Of a stretch of 55,515 nucleotides of DNA, positions 41,610-50,229 are shown piece after piece. The DNA lies in contig JANOPZ010000095.1 in the NCBI GenBank assembly GCA_031422195.1, positions 1 through 55,515 on the forward strand, read 5' to 3'. Within the stretch, counting starts at the first letter, position 1, and every line of letters starts with the position of its first letter. This DNA is from JALOTE01 sp031422195 (lineage in GTDB: Bacteria; Pseudomonadota; Alphaproteobacteria; Rhizobiales; Rhizobiaceae). The notes under the pieces were generated by a model, which was given only the letters and a program-made list of their open reading frames with translations, had not been told where the DNA came from and searched no databases. The translations under genes and the position numbers were made by a program.

Positions 41610-43466
41610 TCACTTCACGATGCGCGCAGCTTTTGCTTCATCAAACCACCAGATGTTTGGAAAGCCCACCGAATATTTTGGCAGCGGATCAGGATGACCA
41701 AACCGGTCCCAATGGGCGATACGGGTAAACGGGTAATAAAGCTGCGGCACCATAAATTCATTGGCAATCAACACACGGTCTAATGCTTTAGTGGCAGCCA
41801 CCAATGTGTCGCGGTCGGCCGCAAAAATGACCTTGTCAATGAACGCGTCAATCGCCGGGTCTGCGATACCGGCATAGTTGCGCGAACCGGCCTCGTCTTT
41901 TGATTTTGAACCCCAATACCCGCGTTGTTCATTCCCGGGTGACAAGGATTGGCCCCACGCGCCAATGATGGCATCATAATCAAATGCGCGAACCCGTTCA
42001 GTGTAGGCCGAAGTATCAACCACCCGAATAGAAAATCCGACACCAATTTTTTCAAGGCTGGTGCGCCAAAATTGCACTTGCCGGTCGGCATCAGCATCAT
42101 AATAGAGAAATTCAATGTTAAATTGTTCGCCGGTTTTGGCATCAACCATTTTGCCATCGCGGATTTCATAACCTGCTTCCTTAAACAGGCCCACGGCTTC
42201 TTTCAAATTAGCCCTGATGTTTTCATCTGTGCCGTTGATTGGATTGACATGCTCTTTGGTGAAAACCGCCTCAGGCACGTTTGCTGGAAATTCGGCTTGC
42301 ACGGCCTTCAAAATCTCCAGTTCTTTACCCGTTGGCAGGCCGGTTGCCGCCAACTCAGTACCGGCGAAATAAGAATTATTGCGCAAATAAAGGTTATAAT
42401 AGGTGGTTTTATTGGCACCTTCAAAATCATAGGCCAGATTCAAAGCGCGGCGTACGCGCTGGTCTTTGAATTTATCTCTGCGCAAATTCACCACATAGGC
42501 CTGCATGGAGCCACGCGATTCGTCAGGAAATGTTTCGAGTTTTGCAAAACCTTTGTCGCGGGCGGGAAAACTTTCATAGCCGGTGACCCAACGTTTGGCT
42601 GAATTTTCAGTTCTGAAATCAAATTGGTCGCCTTTAAAAGCTTCCAAAATAACCGTGGCATCGCGGAAATATTCAAAACGAATGGCATCAAAATTATGCT
42701 GGCCGATATTCACATTGAGGTCTTTGCCCCAATAATCCAGCACCCGCTCATAGCTGATAGAACGGCCGGGAGAAAACGCAGCCAATTTGTAGGGCCCAGA
42801 GCCAAGCGGAGGTTCCAGCGAACCTTTGGCAATATCACGCTTTTGGCCTTTGGCGTCTATTCCATCCCACCAATGCTTGGGCAAAATTTGCAGCTGGCCC
42901 ATAATATGCGGCAGTTCGCGATTGCCTGCTTCACTAAATGTGAATGTCACTTCATTGTCAGCGGTTTTAACAGCAGTTTTTACATTGGCATAATAGGCTT
43001 TGAGCTGGGGATCGAGTTCAATACTTTTTTCAAACGACCAAACCACGTCTTCTGGTGTTAGCTGCACGCCATCGTGCCATTTGGCGCCGGGGTTCAGCCG
43101 AAAGGTAACCGATGAATAGTCATCGGGATATTTCATTTCCAGTGCCAGCAAACCATATTCAGCGCTGATTGCCACCTCGTCGAGGGAACCTGTCATCAGT
43201 GTTTCATAGGTCAACGTCAGCCCGCTGGCCACCTCGCCCTTTTCAGGCAAAGCATTGAAGGTATCGAATGAACCGATCACGGCAAGCCTTGCTTGCCCAC
43301 CTTTGGGCGCTTCAGGGTTAACGTAATCAAAATGTGCAAAACCCGCGGGATATTTTGGCGTGCCATTCAGTGCTGTGGCATGGCTCCAATCAGCAGCTGC
43401 GACGGTGTTCAAAGACAGGGCCAAACCAACGCCAATTGAAGCGAGCCAACTTAGTATACGCACCAT
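41610..43466 (-). CDS. yejA: Microcin C/peptide ABC transporter, periplasmic binding protein YejA
   Basis: A 618-residue extracellular solute-binding protein of family 5. The signal peptide (LASIGVGLALSLNTVAAA) precedes DWSHATALNGTPKYPAGFAH. Blocks typical of YejA include FNPGAKWHDG-like FRLNPGAKWHDGVQLTPEDV, LGSGPYKLAAFSPGRSISYE and YLRNNSYFAGTELAATGLPT. It captures peptides for YejBEF. It has AGGAGG about 7 bases before the ATG and is the first gene of yejABEF-ghrA. About 100 bases separate it from yejB, with no terminator seen. Confidence 0.94.
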   Translation of the reverse strand: MVRILSWLASIGVGLALSLNTVAAADWSHATALNGTPKYPAGFAHFDYVNPEAPKGGQARLAVIGSFDTFNALPEKGEVASGLTLTYETLMTGSLDEVAISAEYGLLALEMKYPDDYSSVTFRLNPGAKWHDGVQLTPEDVVWSFEKSIELDPQLKAYYANVKTAVKTADNEVTFTFSEAGNRELPHIMGQLQILPKHWWDGIDAKGQKRDIAKGSLEPPLGSGPYKLAAFSPGRSISYERVLDYWGKDLNVNIGQHNFDAIRFEYFRDATVILEAFKGDQFDFRTENSAKRWVTGYESFPARDKGFAKLETFPDESRGSMQAYVVNLRRDKFKDQRVRRALNLAYDFEGANKTTYYNLYLRNNSYFAGTELAATGLPTGKELEILKAVQAEFPANVPEAVFTKEHVNPINGTDENIRANLKEAVGLFKEAGYEIRDGKMVDAKTGEQFNIEFLYYDADADRQVQFWRTSLEKIGVGFSIRVVDTSAYTERVRAFDYDAIIGAWGQSLSPGNEQRGYWGSKSKDEAGSRNYAGIADPAIDAFIDKVIFAADRDTLVAATKALDRVLIANEFMVPQLYYPFTRIAHWDRFGHPDPLPKYSVGFPNIWWFDEAKAARIVK

Positions 43467-43554
43467 AAAACGCCTCCTGAAACAATCCGGTTTTCAAATC
43501 AGATGGGTAGGAAACTAGGGACGCAAACAGGCAACGTCTATGGTTAGTTCTGTG

Positions 43555-43587
43555 CAAAAAACAAAAAGCCCGGACGATATCCGGGCT
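43555..43587 (-). terminator. Intrinsic terminator after the cytochrome c gene
   Basis: AGCCCGGA (43567-43574) pairs perfectly with TCCGGGCT (43580-43587) around a 5-base loop. Read leftward, it is followed by TTTTTGTTTTTTG, a strong U-tract. It lies 25 bases past the stop of the leftward cytochrome gene and protects yejA from read-through. Confidence 0.88.
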
Positions 43588-43612
43588 AAAGTCAATAATT
43601 TTGCGTCTGCGC

Positions 43613-44161
43613 TTAAGGCAGCGGTGCCGGGCTTGGTGAATGTGTGCGCATCCATGCAATCAAATTGGCTACGTCTTGGTCTTTTTTCAGCCCGGCAAAT
43701 CCCATGGCAGTACCGGCGACGTATTTTTTGGGAGCGTGCAGGAAGCCGTTAAGCGCCTCATAAGTCCATACCGGGTCAACTGAGGCATGTTCGCGCAATG
43801 CGGCCGAATACCCAAAACCTTCGTGTGAGGCCATCGGACGGTTTACAATATTCCAAAGATTAGGGCCAGTTTTATTGGCCCCGCCTTCTTCCCATGAGTG
43901 ACAGGCAGCGCATTTTTTGAAAACAATCTCACCGGCAGCCACATCAGCTGAGGCTAATAAAGGGCCAATTGGCGCCAGCTCAGCCGGGGCCTCAGCACCG
44001 CCCTCTGCAGGGGCATCACCTTCGGCGGCAACAATAGCAAACCCGGGCGTTTCAACTTTCTCTTGGTGGAACAGTGCGTCAGTCACGAGCCCTAAGGTCA
44101 TGACGAAAAAAACCACCCCGAGAAATGCGCCAGCCAATTTATTAAATTCAAAGGAATCCAT
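43613..44161 (-). CDS. cycM: Membrane-anchored cytochrome c, CycM type
   Basis: A 182-residue protein. An uncleaved N-terminal helix (about 11-30, GAFLGVVFFVMTLGLVTDAL) anchors it, followed by an Ala/Glu/Pro-rich linker (about 45-70) and a class I cytochrome c domain. Heme binds at CAACH (84-88) and the sixth ligand is the Met in AGTAMGFAG. The layout matches CycM/c552 proteins, which carry electrons from the bc1 complex to cytochrome oxidase in the periplasm. It diverges from kdsB over 173 bases that hold both promoters but no clear gene. Confidence 0.9.
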   Translation of the reverse strand: MDSFEFNKLAGAFLGVVFFVMTLGLVTDALFHQEKVETPGFAIVAAEGDAPAEGGAEAPAELAPIGPLLASADVAAGEIVFKKCAACHSWEEGGANKTGPNLWNIVNRPMASHEGFGYSAALREHASVDPVWTYEALNGFLHAPKKYVAGTAMGFAGLKKDQDVANLIAWMRTHSPSPAPLP

Positions 44162-44334
44162 GAATGCCCCGTCTTATTGCGTAATCTCATGATCACCGTT
44201 TCTGCATGGATGATCTTTCAGGTGTGTTATGTCTTTTGGCATTTTCGCGCAACTCATATAAGGGGTGCAAGATTGAGACTTTTTGCCACTTAACGCTGAT
44301 CGGGCGATGTTTTCAGAGGTTAGACCAAGGCTAA

Positions 44335-45078
44335 ATGGTAAAGGCAGTTATTCTTATTCCGGCGCGCATGGAATCAACGCGCCTTCCAGGCAAGCCCCTC
44401 GCCGACATTTGCGGCAAGCCGATGATTTTGCAGGTATGGCTTCGCGCCGTTGCATCCGGCCTTGGACCAGTGGTTGTTGCAACCGACAGTACAGCAGTGC
44501 GCGATGCAGTCGAAAGTGCCGGTGGCACAGTCGTGATGACCCGTGCTGACCACACAACCGGTTCTGACCGAATTGCTGAAGCGCTTACAATTTTTGACCC
44601 GCACCGCAATTTTGATTGCGTCATTAATGTGCAAGGTGACTTGCCCACAATTGACCCCGCCATCATCCGCGCAGTAGCTGCGCCATTGGAAGATAATGCG
44701 GTGGATATTGCCACTTTGGCTTGTGAAATTACAGAGATGCACGAGCGCACCGATGAAAATGTGGTCAAGGCCATTGGCACGCCCATTGGCAAAAACCGGT
44801 TGCGCGCATTGTATTTCACCCGTGCAACATCACCGTCTGGGGCTGGCCCGTTGTACCACCATATCGGGCTGTATGGGTTTAAGCGCGCGGCGTTGGAGCG
44901 CTTTGTCAGTTTGCCGCCTGCAACGCTTGAAAAACGCGAAAGGCTGGAGCAGCTGCGCGCGCTGGAAAATGGTATGCGGATTGATATTGCACTGGTTGAC
45001 ACCGTGCCTTTGGGTGTGGACACAGCCGAACAGTTAGAACGGGCAAGACAAATGCTCGCGCGTGAAATGAGAGTTTGA
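44335..45078 (+). CDS. kdsB: 3-deoxy-manno-octulosonate cytidylyltransferase KdsB
   Basis: A 247-residue enzyme that activates Kdo with CTP to form CMP-Kdo for lipopolysaccharide. It starts VKAVILIPARMESTRLPGKP, the KdsB signature, with HTTGSDRIAEAL and VINVQGDLPTIDP further on. It therefore points to a Gram-negative envelope with Kdo-containing LPS. The stop is two bases before the pheA ATG, so they form an operon. Confidence 0.95.
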   Translation: MVKAVILIPARMESTRLPGKPLADICGKPMILQVWLRAVASGLGPVVVATDSTAVRDAVESAGGTVVMTRADHTTGSDRIAEALTIFDPHRNFDCVINVQGDLPTIDPAIIRAVAAPLEDNAVDIATLACEITEMHERTDENVVKAIGTPIGKNRLRALYFTRATSPSGAGPLYHHIGLYGFKRAALERFVSLPPATLEKRERLEQLRALENGMRIDIALVDTVPLGVDTAEQLERARQMLAREMRV

Positions 45079-45080
45079 CG

Positions 45081-45938
45081 ATGTCCAAAAAAATAGCGTT
45101 TCAGGGCGAGAATGGTGCCAACTCAGATACCGCTTGCCGGATGGTTTATCCGGACATGGAGCCGTTACCGTGCCCTACGTTTGAAGATGCGTTCAATGCG
45201 CTGTCCAGCGGCGAAGCTGATCTGGCAATGATCCCGATCGAGAATACGATTGCGGGCCGCGTGGCCGATATTCATCATTTGCTCCCAAATTCGAAATTGT
45301 TCATTGTGGGCGAGTTTTTCCTACCGATACATTTTCATTTGATGGTGCTGCCGGGCACGCAGCGCAGCGCGATTAAAACCGTCCACAGCCACATTCATGC
45401 GCTTGGCCAGTGCCGCAACTATATCCGGTCAAATCATTGGAAGGGCGTAATTGCTTCTGATACCGCAGGCGCGGCCCGGCTCATTGCTGATATGAAAGAC
45501 GAGAGCCAGGCTGCGTTGGCTCCAAGATTGGCCGCCTCGCTCTATAATCTGGATATTATTGAAGAAAATGTCGAAGATGCTGCCAATAATGTAACCCGTT
45601 TTGTGGTTTTGTCCCGCGATGACAGCCGCGCACCCCGCGTTGATGATGGGTTGATTGTAACAACCTTCATTTTTCAAGTGCGCAATATTCCTGCTGCGCT
45701 TTATAAAGCCATGGGCGGCTTTGCCACCAACGGCGTCAATATGACAAAACTCGAAAGCTATCAACTCGGCGGCGCATTCACGGCGACACTGTTTTATGCC
45801 GATATTGAGGGCCACCCAGATGACGCACATGTCAAACGCGCACTGGATGAACTCAAATATTTCTCAGATGAGCTGCGTATCATGGGCGTTTATCAAGCCC
45901 ATGAAACACGATTGGCGATCAACGCGAAAAACGGCTGA
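45081..45938 (+). CDS. pheA: Prephenate dehydratase PheA (monofunctional)
   Basis: A 285-residue enzyme that converts prephenate to phenylpyruvate for phenylalanine synthesis. The catalytic domain has FQGENGANSDTAC, MIPIENTIAGRVADIHHLL and NNVTRFVVLSRD (the TRF motif). A C-terminal ACT domain (about 195-275) begins TTFIFQVRNIPAALYKAMGG and should bind phenylalanine for feedback control. There is no chorismate mutase domain. The ATG at 45081 is chosen over a TTG six bases earlier that overlaps the kdsB stop. Its stop abuts the stop of convergent nudC. Confidence 0.95.
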   Translation: MSKKIAFQGENGANSDTACRMVYPDMEPLPCPTFEDAFNALSSGEADLAMIPIENTIAGRVADIHHLLPNSKLFIVGEFFLPIHFHLMVLPGTQRSAIKTVHSHIHALGQCRNYIRSNHWKGVIASDTAGAARLIADMKDESQAALAPRLAASLYNLDIIEENVEDAANNVTRFVVLSRDDSRAPRVDDGLIVTTFIFQVRNIPAALYKAMGGFATNGVNMTKLESYQLGGAFTATLFYADIEGHPDDAHVKRALDELKYFSDELRIMGVYQAHETRLAINAKNG

Positions 45939-46853
45939 TTATTCACCAACCCATTTGGCCATCAGATAACCGGCGATTGCGCCGCTCAGCGGTGATGTTA
46001 GGCCATCGGGGTGTGTGCCTTCAATCATTGTTCGAAGTTCATCCTTGGCAAACCAACGGCAATCTTCGAGTTCAGCGGAATCAAAATCAATAATGTCTGT
46101 GACCGCTTCTGCAGTGCAGCCAATCATTAATGAATGCGGCATCGGCCATGGCTGGCTGGCAATATAAGTGACATTGCCAAGACTAACGCCCGACTCTTCA
46201 AACGTTTCGCGGCGAACAGCATCTTCTATGGTTTCGCCGGCTTCAATAAAACCTGCCAGACACGAATACATGCCCGGCGGAAAATGCGGGCTGCGGCCGA
46301 GGAGGCACATGTCCTGATAAGTCACCATCATGATGGCAACGGGATCAGTGCGCGGAAAATGTTCGCCGCCACAATTGGGGCAGGATCGTTTTGCGCCGCC
46401 CGAAGCCATGACCGAAGCCGTTCCGCATTTGCTGCAAAACGGGTTGTTGTTATGCCAAGCGTTCAGCGCTGCACCATAGGCGAGATTTCCAAGGTCAGCA
46501 CCTTTAATCAGTCCCTGTGCCACGATTGAGCGCAAGTCGATTGCTTTTATGCCTTCCGGCAAATCCGCAAGATCAACCATAGAAGGGATGGCCAGCCACG
46601 GCGCATTTTTTTCGTCAAAACCCAGCAAAATTGCTTTGCTATCATCCAACTGAAGTGCGCTTGGCTTTTCGTGCCAGCACGTTGCGTTTTCAGCCTCAAA
46701 TCGCAGCAACGGCTTTGGCCCGGCAAATGCGATAATCTTAGCCTGTTGATGTGCCAAGGCATGAGCAACGCTGGATTCGTTGCGGTTTTCACTCAGGCGG
46801 TTAAGAGTACCACCCGCAAAGGCTAAATTTTCAGAGGCAGCGATATTTGACAT
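45939..46853 (-). CDS. nudC: NAD(H) pyrophosphatase / RNA decapping hydrolase NudC
   Basis: A 304-residue Nudix hydrolase. A four-cysteine zinc site (CSKCG and CPNCGGEHFPRTDPV) is followed by the Nudix box GFIEAGETIEDAVRRETFEE. The NudC-specific motif SQPWPMPHSLMIG comes after it. The enzyme cleaves NADH to NMNH and AMP and can remove NAD caps from RNA. It begins 9 bases after the HIT gene stop, so the two are probably cotranscribed. Confidence 0.94.
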   Translation of the reverse strand: MSNIAASENLAFAGGTLNRLSENRNESSVAHALAHQQAKIIAFAGPKPLLRFEAENATCWHEKPSALQLDDSKAILLGFDEKNAPWLAIPSMVDLADLPEGIKAIDLRSIVAQGLIKGADLGNLAYGAALNAWHNNNPFCSKCGTASVMASGGAKRSCPNCGGEHFPRTDPVAIMMVTYQDMCLLGRSPHFPPGMYSCLAGFIEAGETIEDAVRRETFEESGVSLGNVTYIASQPWPMPHSLMIGCTAEAVTDIIDFDSAELEDCRWFAKDELRTMIEGTHPDGLTSPLSGAIAGYLMAKWVGE

Positions 46854-46862
46854 GCCGCGGGA

Positions 46863-47264
46863 TTAGAATGCCGCGCGCAAGCGGTCAATGAATTGATCAG
46901 CCATACCATCGGCATAAGGCGTTTTGCCGCCAAAGCCCCAGATAGGGCGCGGCCAATTGGCATCTCCTTCATTGCGCGCCACAATATGCATATGAAATTG
47001 CGGCACCACATTGCCGAGCGCACCGATGTTTAATTTATAGCAACCTGTGAGCTTAGCCAAAGTCTCTGATACCAAAGATGTTTCAAACGATAGCGCGGCT
47101 TGATCGAGCGGGGTTAGTTCAAACCACTCGCGAACATCCGGGCGTTTGGGCACCAAAAGCAACCAAGGCCACCGGCTGTCATTCATCAAAAGCAGGGAAC
47201 AAAGGCCAAGCGATAACACCGGCAAGGTGTCAGCTGCCAAGCGCTTATCAAGTTCAAATGCCAT
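46863..47264 (-). CDS. HIT (histidine triad) family protein
   Basis: A 133-residue protein of the HIT superfamily. The motif NVVPQFHMHIVAR has Gln in place of the first histidine of the triad but keeps the two catalytic-region histidines, as in many alphaproteobacterial members. RPDVREWFEL and DANWPRPIWG are also typical. It probably hydrolyses a nucleotide conjugate; the substrate is unknown. A GGGAGAGG ribosome site lies just before the ATG. It precedes nudC by nine bases. Confidence 0.87.
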   Translation of the reverse strand: MAFELDKRLAADTLPVLSLGLCSLLLMNDSRWPWLLLVPKRPDVREWFELTPLDQAALSFETSLVSETLAKLTGCYKLNIGALGNVVPQFHMHIVARNEGDANWPRPIWGFGGKTPYADGMADQFIDRLRAAF

Positions 47265-47317
47265 TTTGCCTCTCCCTTTGCACCGGGCAAAGAATACCCA
47301 CTAGGGTCCAACCACCT

Positions 47318-47743
47318 TCAATACATCTCTTGCTTGCCCTTTGAAATTTTGAAGCCGTGAACATCATCATTGATGCATTCAAGACCCTGTTCGGTGGCGG
47401 TACAAAAAACACCATAATAATTGAACGGCTTGTCGTAGGGCAAAAGCATAGAATCACTGCCGCGCAAAGTGTCCCCTGCGCAAACCATATAGGCCTTACC
47501 CGTATCATTGACGGCAAACCTGTTGCCCCAATCTTGCTCGCAATCGGCGGGGGCTGGCCGAAGTGGCTGGCCATTGGTTTTAGTCAGCAATTCGCAATCG
47601 ACCGTGGTTTCAGAACCTTCGACATAGCCATAACAGTAAATGTTTTTGGAGGGTGTGTGGAATGAAACAGGGTCTATGGCTTGGGCAGACGTTGCAGAAA
47701 AAATGACAGAAAGAGCCAGTGAACCAATTGAAATTGATCGCAT
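47318..47743 (-). CDS. Secreted DUF6636-like protein
   Basis: A 141-residue protein with a signal peptide (ISIGSLALSVIFSATSAQA). The mature part has FHTPSKNIYCYGY, VDCELL, AYMVCAGDT, LPYDKPFNYYGVFCTATEQG and LECINDDVHGFKISKG, a pattern of cysteine pairs and a C-terminal GF-S motif that resembles DUF6636. The function is unknown. The ATG at 47743 is preferred because GGGAG lies seven bases upstream; an ATG at 47767 lacks a ribosome site. It is leftward, separate from the ffs gene. Confidence 0.78.
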   Translation of the reverse strand: MRSISIGSLALSVIFSATSAQAIDPVSFHTPSKNIYCYGYVEGSETTVDCELLTKTNGQPLRPAPADCEQDWGNRFAVNDTGKAYMVCAGDTLRGSDSMLLPYDKPFNYYGVFCTATEQGLECINDDVHGFKISKGKQEMY

Positions 47744-47849
47744 GAAAATTCTCCCGTTTACAAGCATAACGTAACCATGAAAATGACGTTACGATAGCGC
47801 TGCTTTGTAATTTTGTAAGCGTGGCAACCGATTTGGAAATTTAACGCCC

Positions 47850-47878
47850 TTGCTTTCGCACGCAGATTTCACCATATC
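47850..47878 (+). promoter_or_regulatory. Promoter of the SRP RNA gene
   Basis: TTGCTT (47850-47855) and CATATC (47873-47878) are separated by exactly 17 bases, and the mature RNA is expected to start about 7 bases further at GGGAGG (47885). The -35 element with CTTGC is common for stable RNA genes in alphaproteobacteria. Confidence 0.7.
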
Positions 47879-47884
47879 GATTGC

Positions 47885-47980
47885 GGGAGGCTGGCAGTGG
47901 ACGTTGCCGCTCGCCAATTTGGTCAGATCCGGAAGGAAGCAGCCACAACGAGACCGGAGCGGGTCGCCGTTCAGTCTCCC
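47885..47980 (+). ncRNA. ffs: Signal recognition particle RNA (4.5S, small bacterial type)
   Basis: The conserved apical domain is present as GGTCAGATCCGGAAGGAAGC followed by AGCC, the Ffh-binding GGAA tetraloop and asymmetric loop. The ends pair: GGGAG at 47885-47889 with CTCCC at 47976-47980, giving a hairpin RNA of about 96 bases. With Ffh and FtsY it directs membrane proteins to the translocon. A short CCTTTTG follows and may end transcription. The position next to dnaX-ybaB-recR is the usual one in Rhizobiales. Exact ends are estimated from pairing. Confidence 0.93.
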
Positions 47981-47997
47981 ACCTTTTGATTATCCTC

Positions 47998-48052
47998 ATT
48001 GCCAATAATTTTATGTTTGTGGAGCCAAAGAGTGCAATCGCTTTTTGGCAAT
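47998..48052. other. Inverted repeat between ffs and dnaX
   Basis: ATTGCCAA (47998-48005) and TTGGCAAT (48045-48052) are exact inverted repeats of 8 bases, 39 bases apart, ending 20 bases before the dnaX ATG. They could form a stem in the dnaX leader or flank a regulator site. Function unknown. Confidence 0.35.
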
Positions 48053-48072
48053 AAATGCGGCATTGAAGTTTC

Positions 48073-49875
48073 ATGTCTGAAACGCTGAAGCCAAATGAAC
48101 CTTACCGCGTGCTGGCCCGTAAATACCGGCCGGTGGATTTTTCTGCGTTGATTGGCCAAGAAGCCATGGTGCGCACGCTTGCAAATGCGTTCGAAAGCGG
48201 ACGCATTCCGCAGGCTTGGATGCTCACAGGTGTGCGCGGTGTCGGCAAAACCACGACAGCGCGTATTTTAGCGCGGGCGCTGAATTACCGTTCTGTGACC
48301 ATTAATACGCCAACGATTGATCTTGCAATCGAAGGTGAGGAGTGCCGCGCGATCATCGAAGGCCGCCATGTCGATGTGGTTGAAATGGACGCGGCCTCAA
48401 ACACCGGTATTGAAGATATCAAACAAATTATTGATGGCGTTCGATATGCGCCGCTAACCGCGCGTTATAAGGTTTACATCATCGACGAAGTGCACATGAT
48501 TTCTGAAAAGGCCTTCAATGCGCTTTTGAAAACATTGGAAGAGCCGCCGCCGCACGCCAAGTTTATTTTTGCGACAACCGAAATCCGCAAAGTGCCAGTC
48601 ACAATCTTGTCGCGCTGCCAGCGCTTTGATTTGCGCCGCGTTGATAGCGCGGTTTTGGCCAAACATTTGGCAATGATTTGCAGGGCAGAAAACGTCACCG
48701 CGACACCCGAAGCGCTGTCAATGATTGCGCGGGCCGGTGATGGTTCGGTGCGCGATTCGCTATCGATTTTAGATCAGGCCATTGCCCATGGTTCAGGCAC
48801 GGTGGACGCCCATGCGGTGCGCGATATGCTCGGGTTGGCTGACCGTGCACGGATTATTGATTTATTTGAACACTTGGTTTCCGGCGATATTGCGGGTGCA
48901 CTGGATGAGTTTGGCGAGCAGTATAAATCCGGTGCTACGCCGTCCGCAATGTTGGCTGATCTGGCGTCGTTTACGCATATCGTAACCCGAATTCGCGTGG
49001 CGCAAAACGCTGCCGATGACACGTCTTTGGGTGAAGAAGAGCGGATGCGGGGCCGCAGTTTTGCAGCGAAATTGGCCGTGCCGGTGTTATCGCGCATCTG
49101 GCAAATGCTTCTAAAGGGCATTGCCGAAGTTGATGCCGCGTCGCGCCCATTTGAAGCTGCTGAAATGGTGCTGATCCGTATTGCCCATGCCGCGCATCTG
49201 CCGTCATTTGAAGACGCATTGAAAGCGGTGTCTGATGGCAGTGCCGATGCCGGTCTTCCAAGAACACTGCAAACCAAAGCCACGCCGCAATTGTCACCAG
49301 CGTCAGCAACAGCCACGCCAGCACCAGTTATGCTAGCACCAGCTATGGCAGCACCAGTTATGGCAGCACCACGAATGGTCAGTTCTACATCTGCCGCGCC
49401 TTTACCAGAACAACAACTGGCCCCGCGAATTGAACCGGCTAAGCCTGCCATTCAGCTCAATTCCCTGACCGATATCATTAAACTGGCTGATCAGAACCGC
49501 GATATTCAGTTTAAGGTTTTGATCAAACAATATGTGCGGCCCGTGTCATTTGGCGAGGGCCGCATTGAGGTGGCTCTTGGCGCAGGAGCGCCGAAAACAC
49601 TTTACAATGATATCAGTCGCCGCCTTGAAATGTGGACAGGCCAACGCTGGTTGATTATTCCCTCCAATGAGGAGGGCCAAGCCACACTTTCTGAAACTGA
49701 AGCGGGTACAAAACGCGCCAACGAAAATGAGGCGATGGAAGACCCTGCCATTGCGGCCATTATGAAGCGCTTTCCAGGCACAAAAATTATCGGCATTACG
49801 TTGCGCGGCAATGAAGTGCCTGTGGCAGAAGACGTGCCGGAAACCACGCCCGATGAGGCTGAAAATGATGATTAA
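48073..49875 (+). CDS. dnaX: DNA polymerase III subunit gamma/tau DnaX
   Basis: A 600-residue clamp-loader subunit. Walker A GVRGVGKT (53-60), Walker B and DExx motif in YIIDEVHMISEKAFNALLKT, and sensor 1 with SRCQRFDLRR are intact. The zinc module that usually carries four cysteines shows only one here (EGEECRAIIEG). A proline/alanine-rich linker (about 400-465) includes a four-copy 15-base repeat. The C-terminal tau-type domain holds VLIKQYVRPVSFGEGRIEVA. No clear frameshift signal for a short gamma form was seen. It leads dnaX-ybaB-recR. Confidence 0.95.
   Translation: MSETLKPNEPYRVLARKYRPVDFSALIGQEAMVRTLANAFESGRIPQAWMLTGVRGVGKTTTARILARALNYRSVTINTPTIDLAIEGEECRAIIEGRHVDVVEMDAASNTGIEDIKQIIDGVRYAPLTARYKVYIIDEVHMISEKAFNALLKTLEEPPPHAKFIFATTEIRKVPVTILSRCQRFDLRRVDSAVLAKHLAMICRAENVTATPEALSMIARAGDGSVRDSLSILDQAIAHGSGTVDAHAVRDMLGLADRARIIDLFEHLVSGDIAGALDEFGEQYKSGATPSAMLADLASFTHIVTRIRVAQNAADDTSLGEEERMRGRSFAAKLAVPVLSRIWQMLLKGIAEVDAASRPFEAAEMVLIRIAHAAHLPSFEDALKAVSDGSADAGLPRTLQTKATPQLSPASATATPAPVMLAPAMAAPVMAAPRMVSSTSAAPLPEQQLAPRIEPAKPAIQLNSLTDIIKLADQNRDIQFKVLIKQYVRPVSFGEGRIEVALGAGAPKTLYNDISRRLEMWTGQRWLIIPSNEEGQATLSETEAGTKRANENEAMEDPAIAAIMKRFPGTKIIGITLRGNEVPVAEDVPETTPDEAENDD
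49321..49380 (+). repeat. 15-base tandem repeat, four copies, in dnaX
   Basis: Four units starting at 49321, 49336, 49351 and 49366, related to GCACCAGTTATGGCA, encode APVML, APAMA, APVMA and APRMV in the linker of DnaX. Unit length is a multiple of three, so copy number can vary without shifting frame. Confidence 0.88.
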
Positions 49876-49893
49876 ACCAGTGGATCAATTGCG

Positions 49894-50217
49894 ATGAAAG
49901 ATTTGATGAATATTATGGGCAAAGCCCGTGAAATGCAGGCCAAAATGGCTGAAATGCAAGAATCGCTGACACAAATGGTTGTGCGCGGTGAAGCGGGCGG
50001 CGGTATGGTGACGGTCGCTTTGACCGGCAAGTTTGAAATGCAGTCAATGACAATCGACCCGAGCCTGATCAAGGAAGGCGATTCTGAAATCATCGAGGAT
50101 CTGGTGCTGGCAGCCCATAACGATGCCCGCGCCCGGATTGAAGCGATGATTGCAGAAAAAACCCGCGATATGACAGCCGGTATGCCATTGCCGCCCGGCT
50201 TCAAATTGCCGTTTTGA
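49894..50217 (+). CDS. ybaB: Nucleoid-associated protein YbaB/EbfC
   Basis: A 107-residue dimeric DNA-binding protein. The N-terminal helix (MKDLMNIMGKAREMQAKMAE) and GEAGGGMVTVALTGKFEMQS are family hallmarks, with the C-terminal MTAGMPLPPGFKLPF. It sits between dnaX and recR, the conserved arrangement in most bacteria. It starts 18 bases after the dnaX stop. Confidence 0.95.
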   Translation: MKDLMNIMGKAREMQAKMAEMQESLTQMVVRGEAGGGMVTVALTGKFEMQSMTIDPSLIKEGDSEIIEDLVLAAHNDARARIEAMIAEKTRDMTAGMPLPPGFKLPF

Positions 50218-50229
50218 GAGTGACTATTG

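Noticed and set aside
44236..44262. Possible kdsB promoter (TTGGCA and TATAAG)
   Set aside because: The spacing is only 15 bases and no supporting feature is seen.
44331..45023. A 230-residue open frame on the minus strand opposite kdsB
   Set aside because: It lies wholly within kdsB, whose family match is clear, and its product is Ser/Arg-rich with no recognised motif. It is a codon-bias shadow.
48774..49451. A 225-residue open frame on the minus strand opposite dnaX
   Set aside because: Alanine/serine-rich product without motifs, fully overlapped by dnaX.
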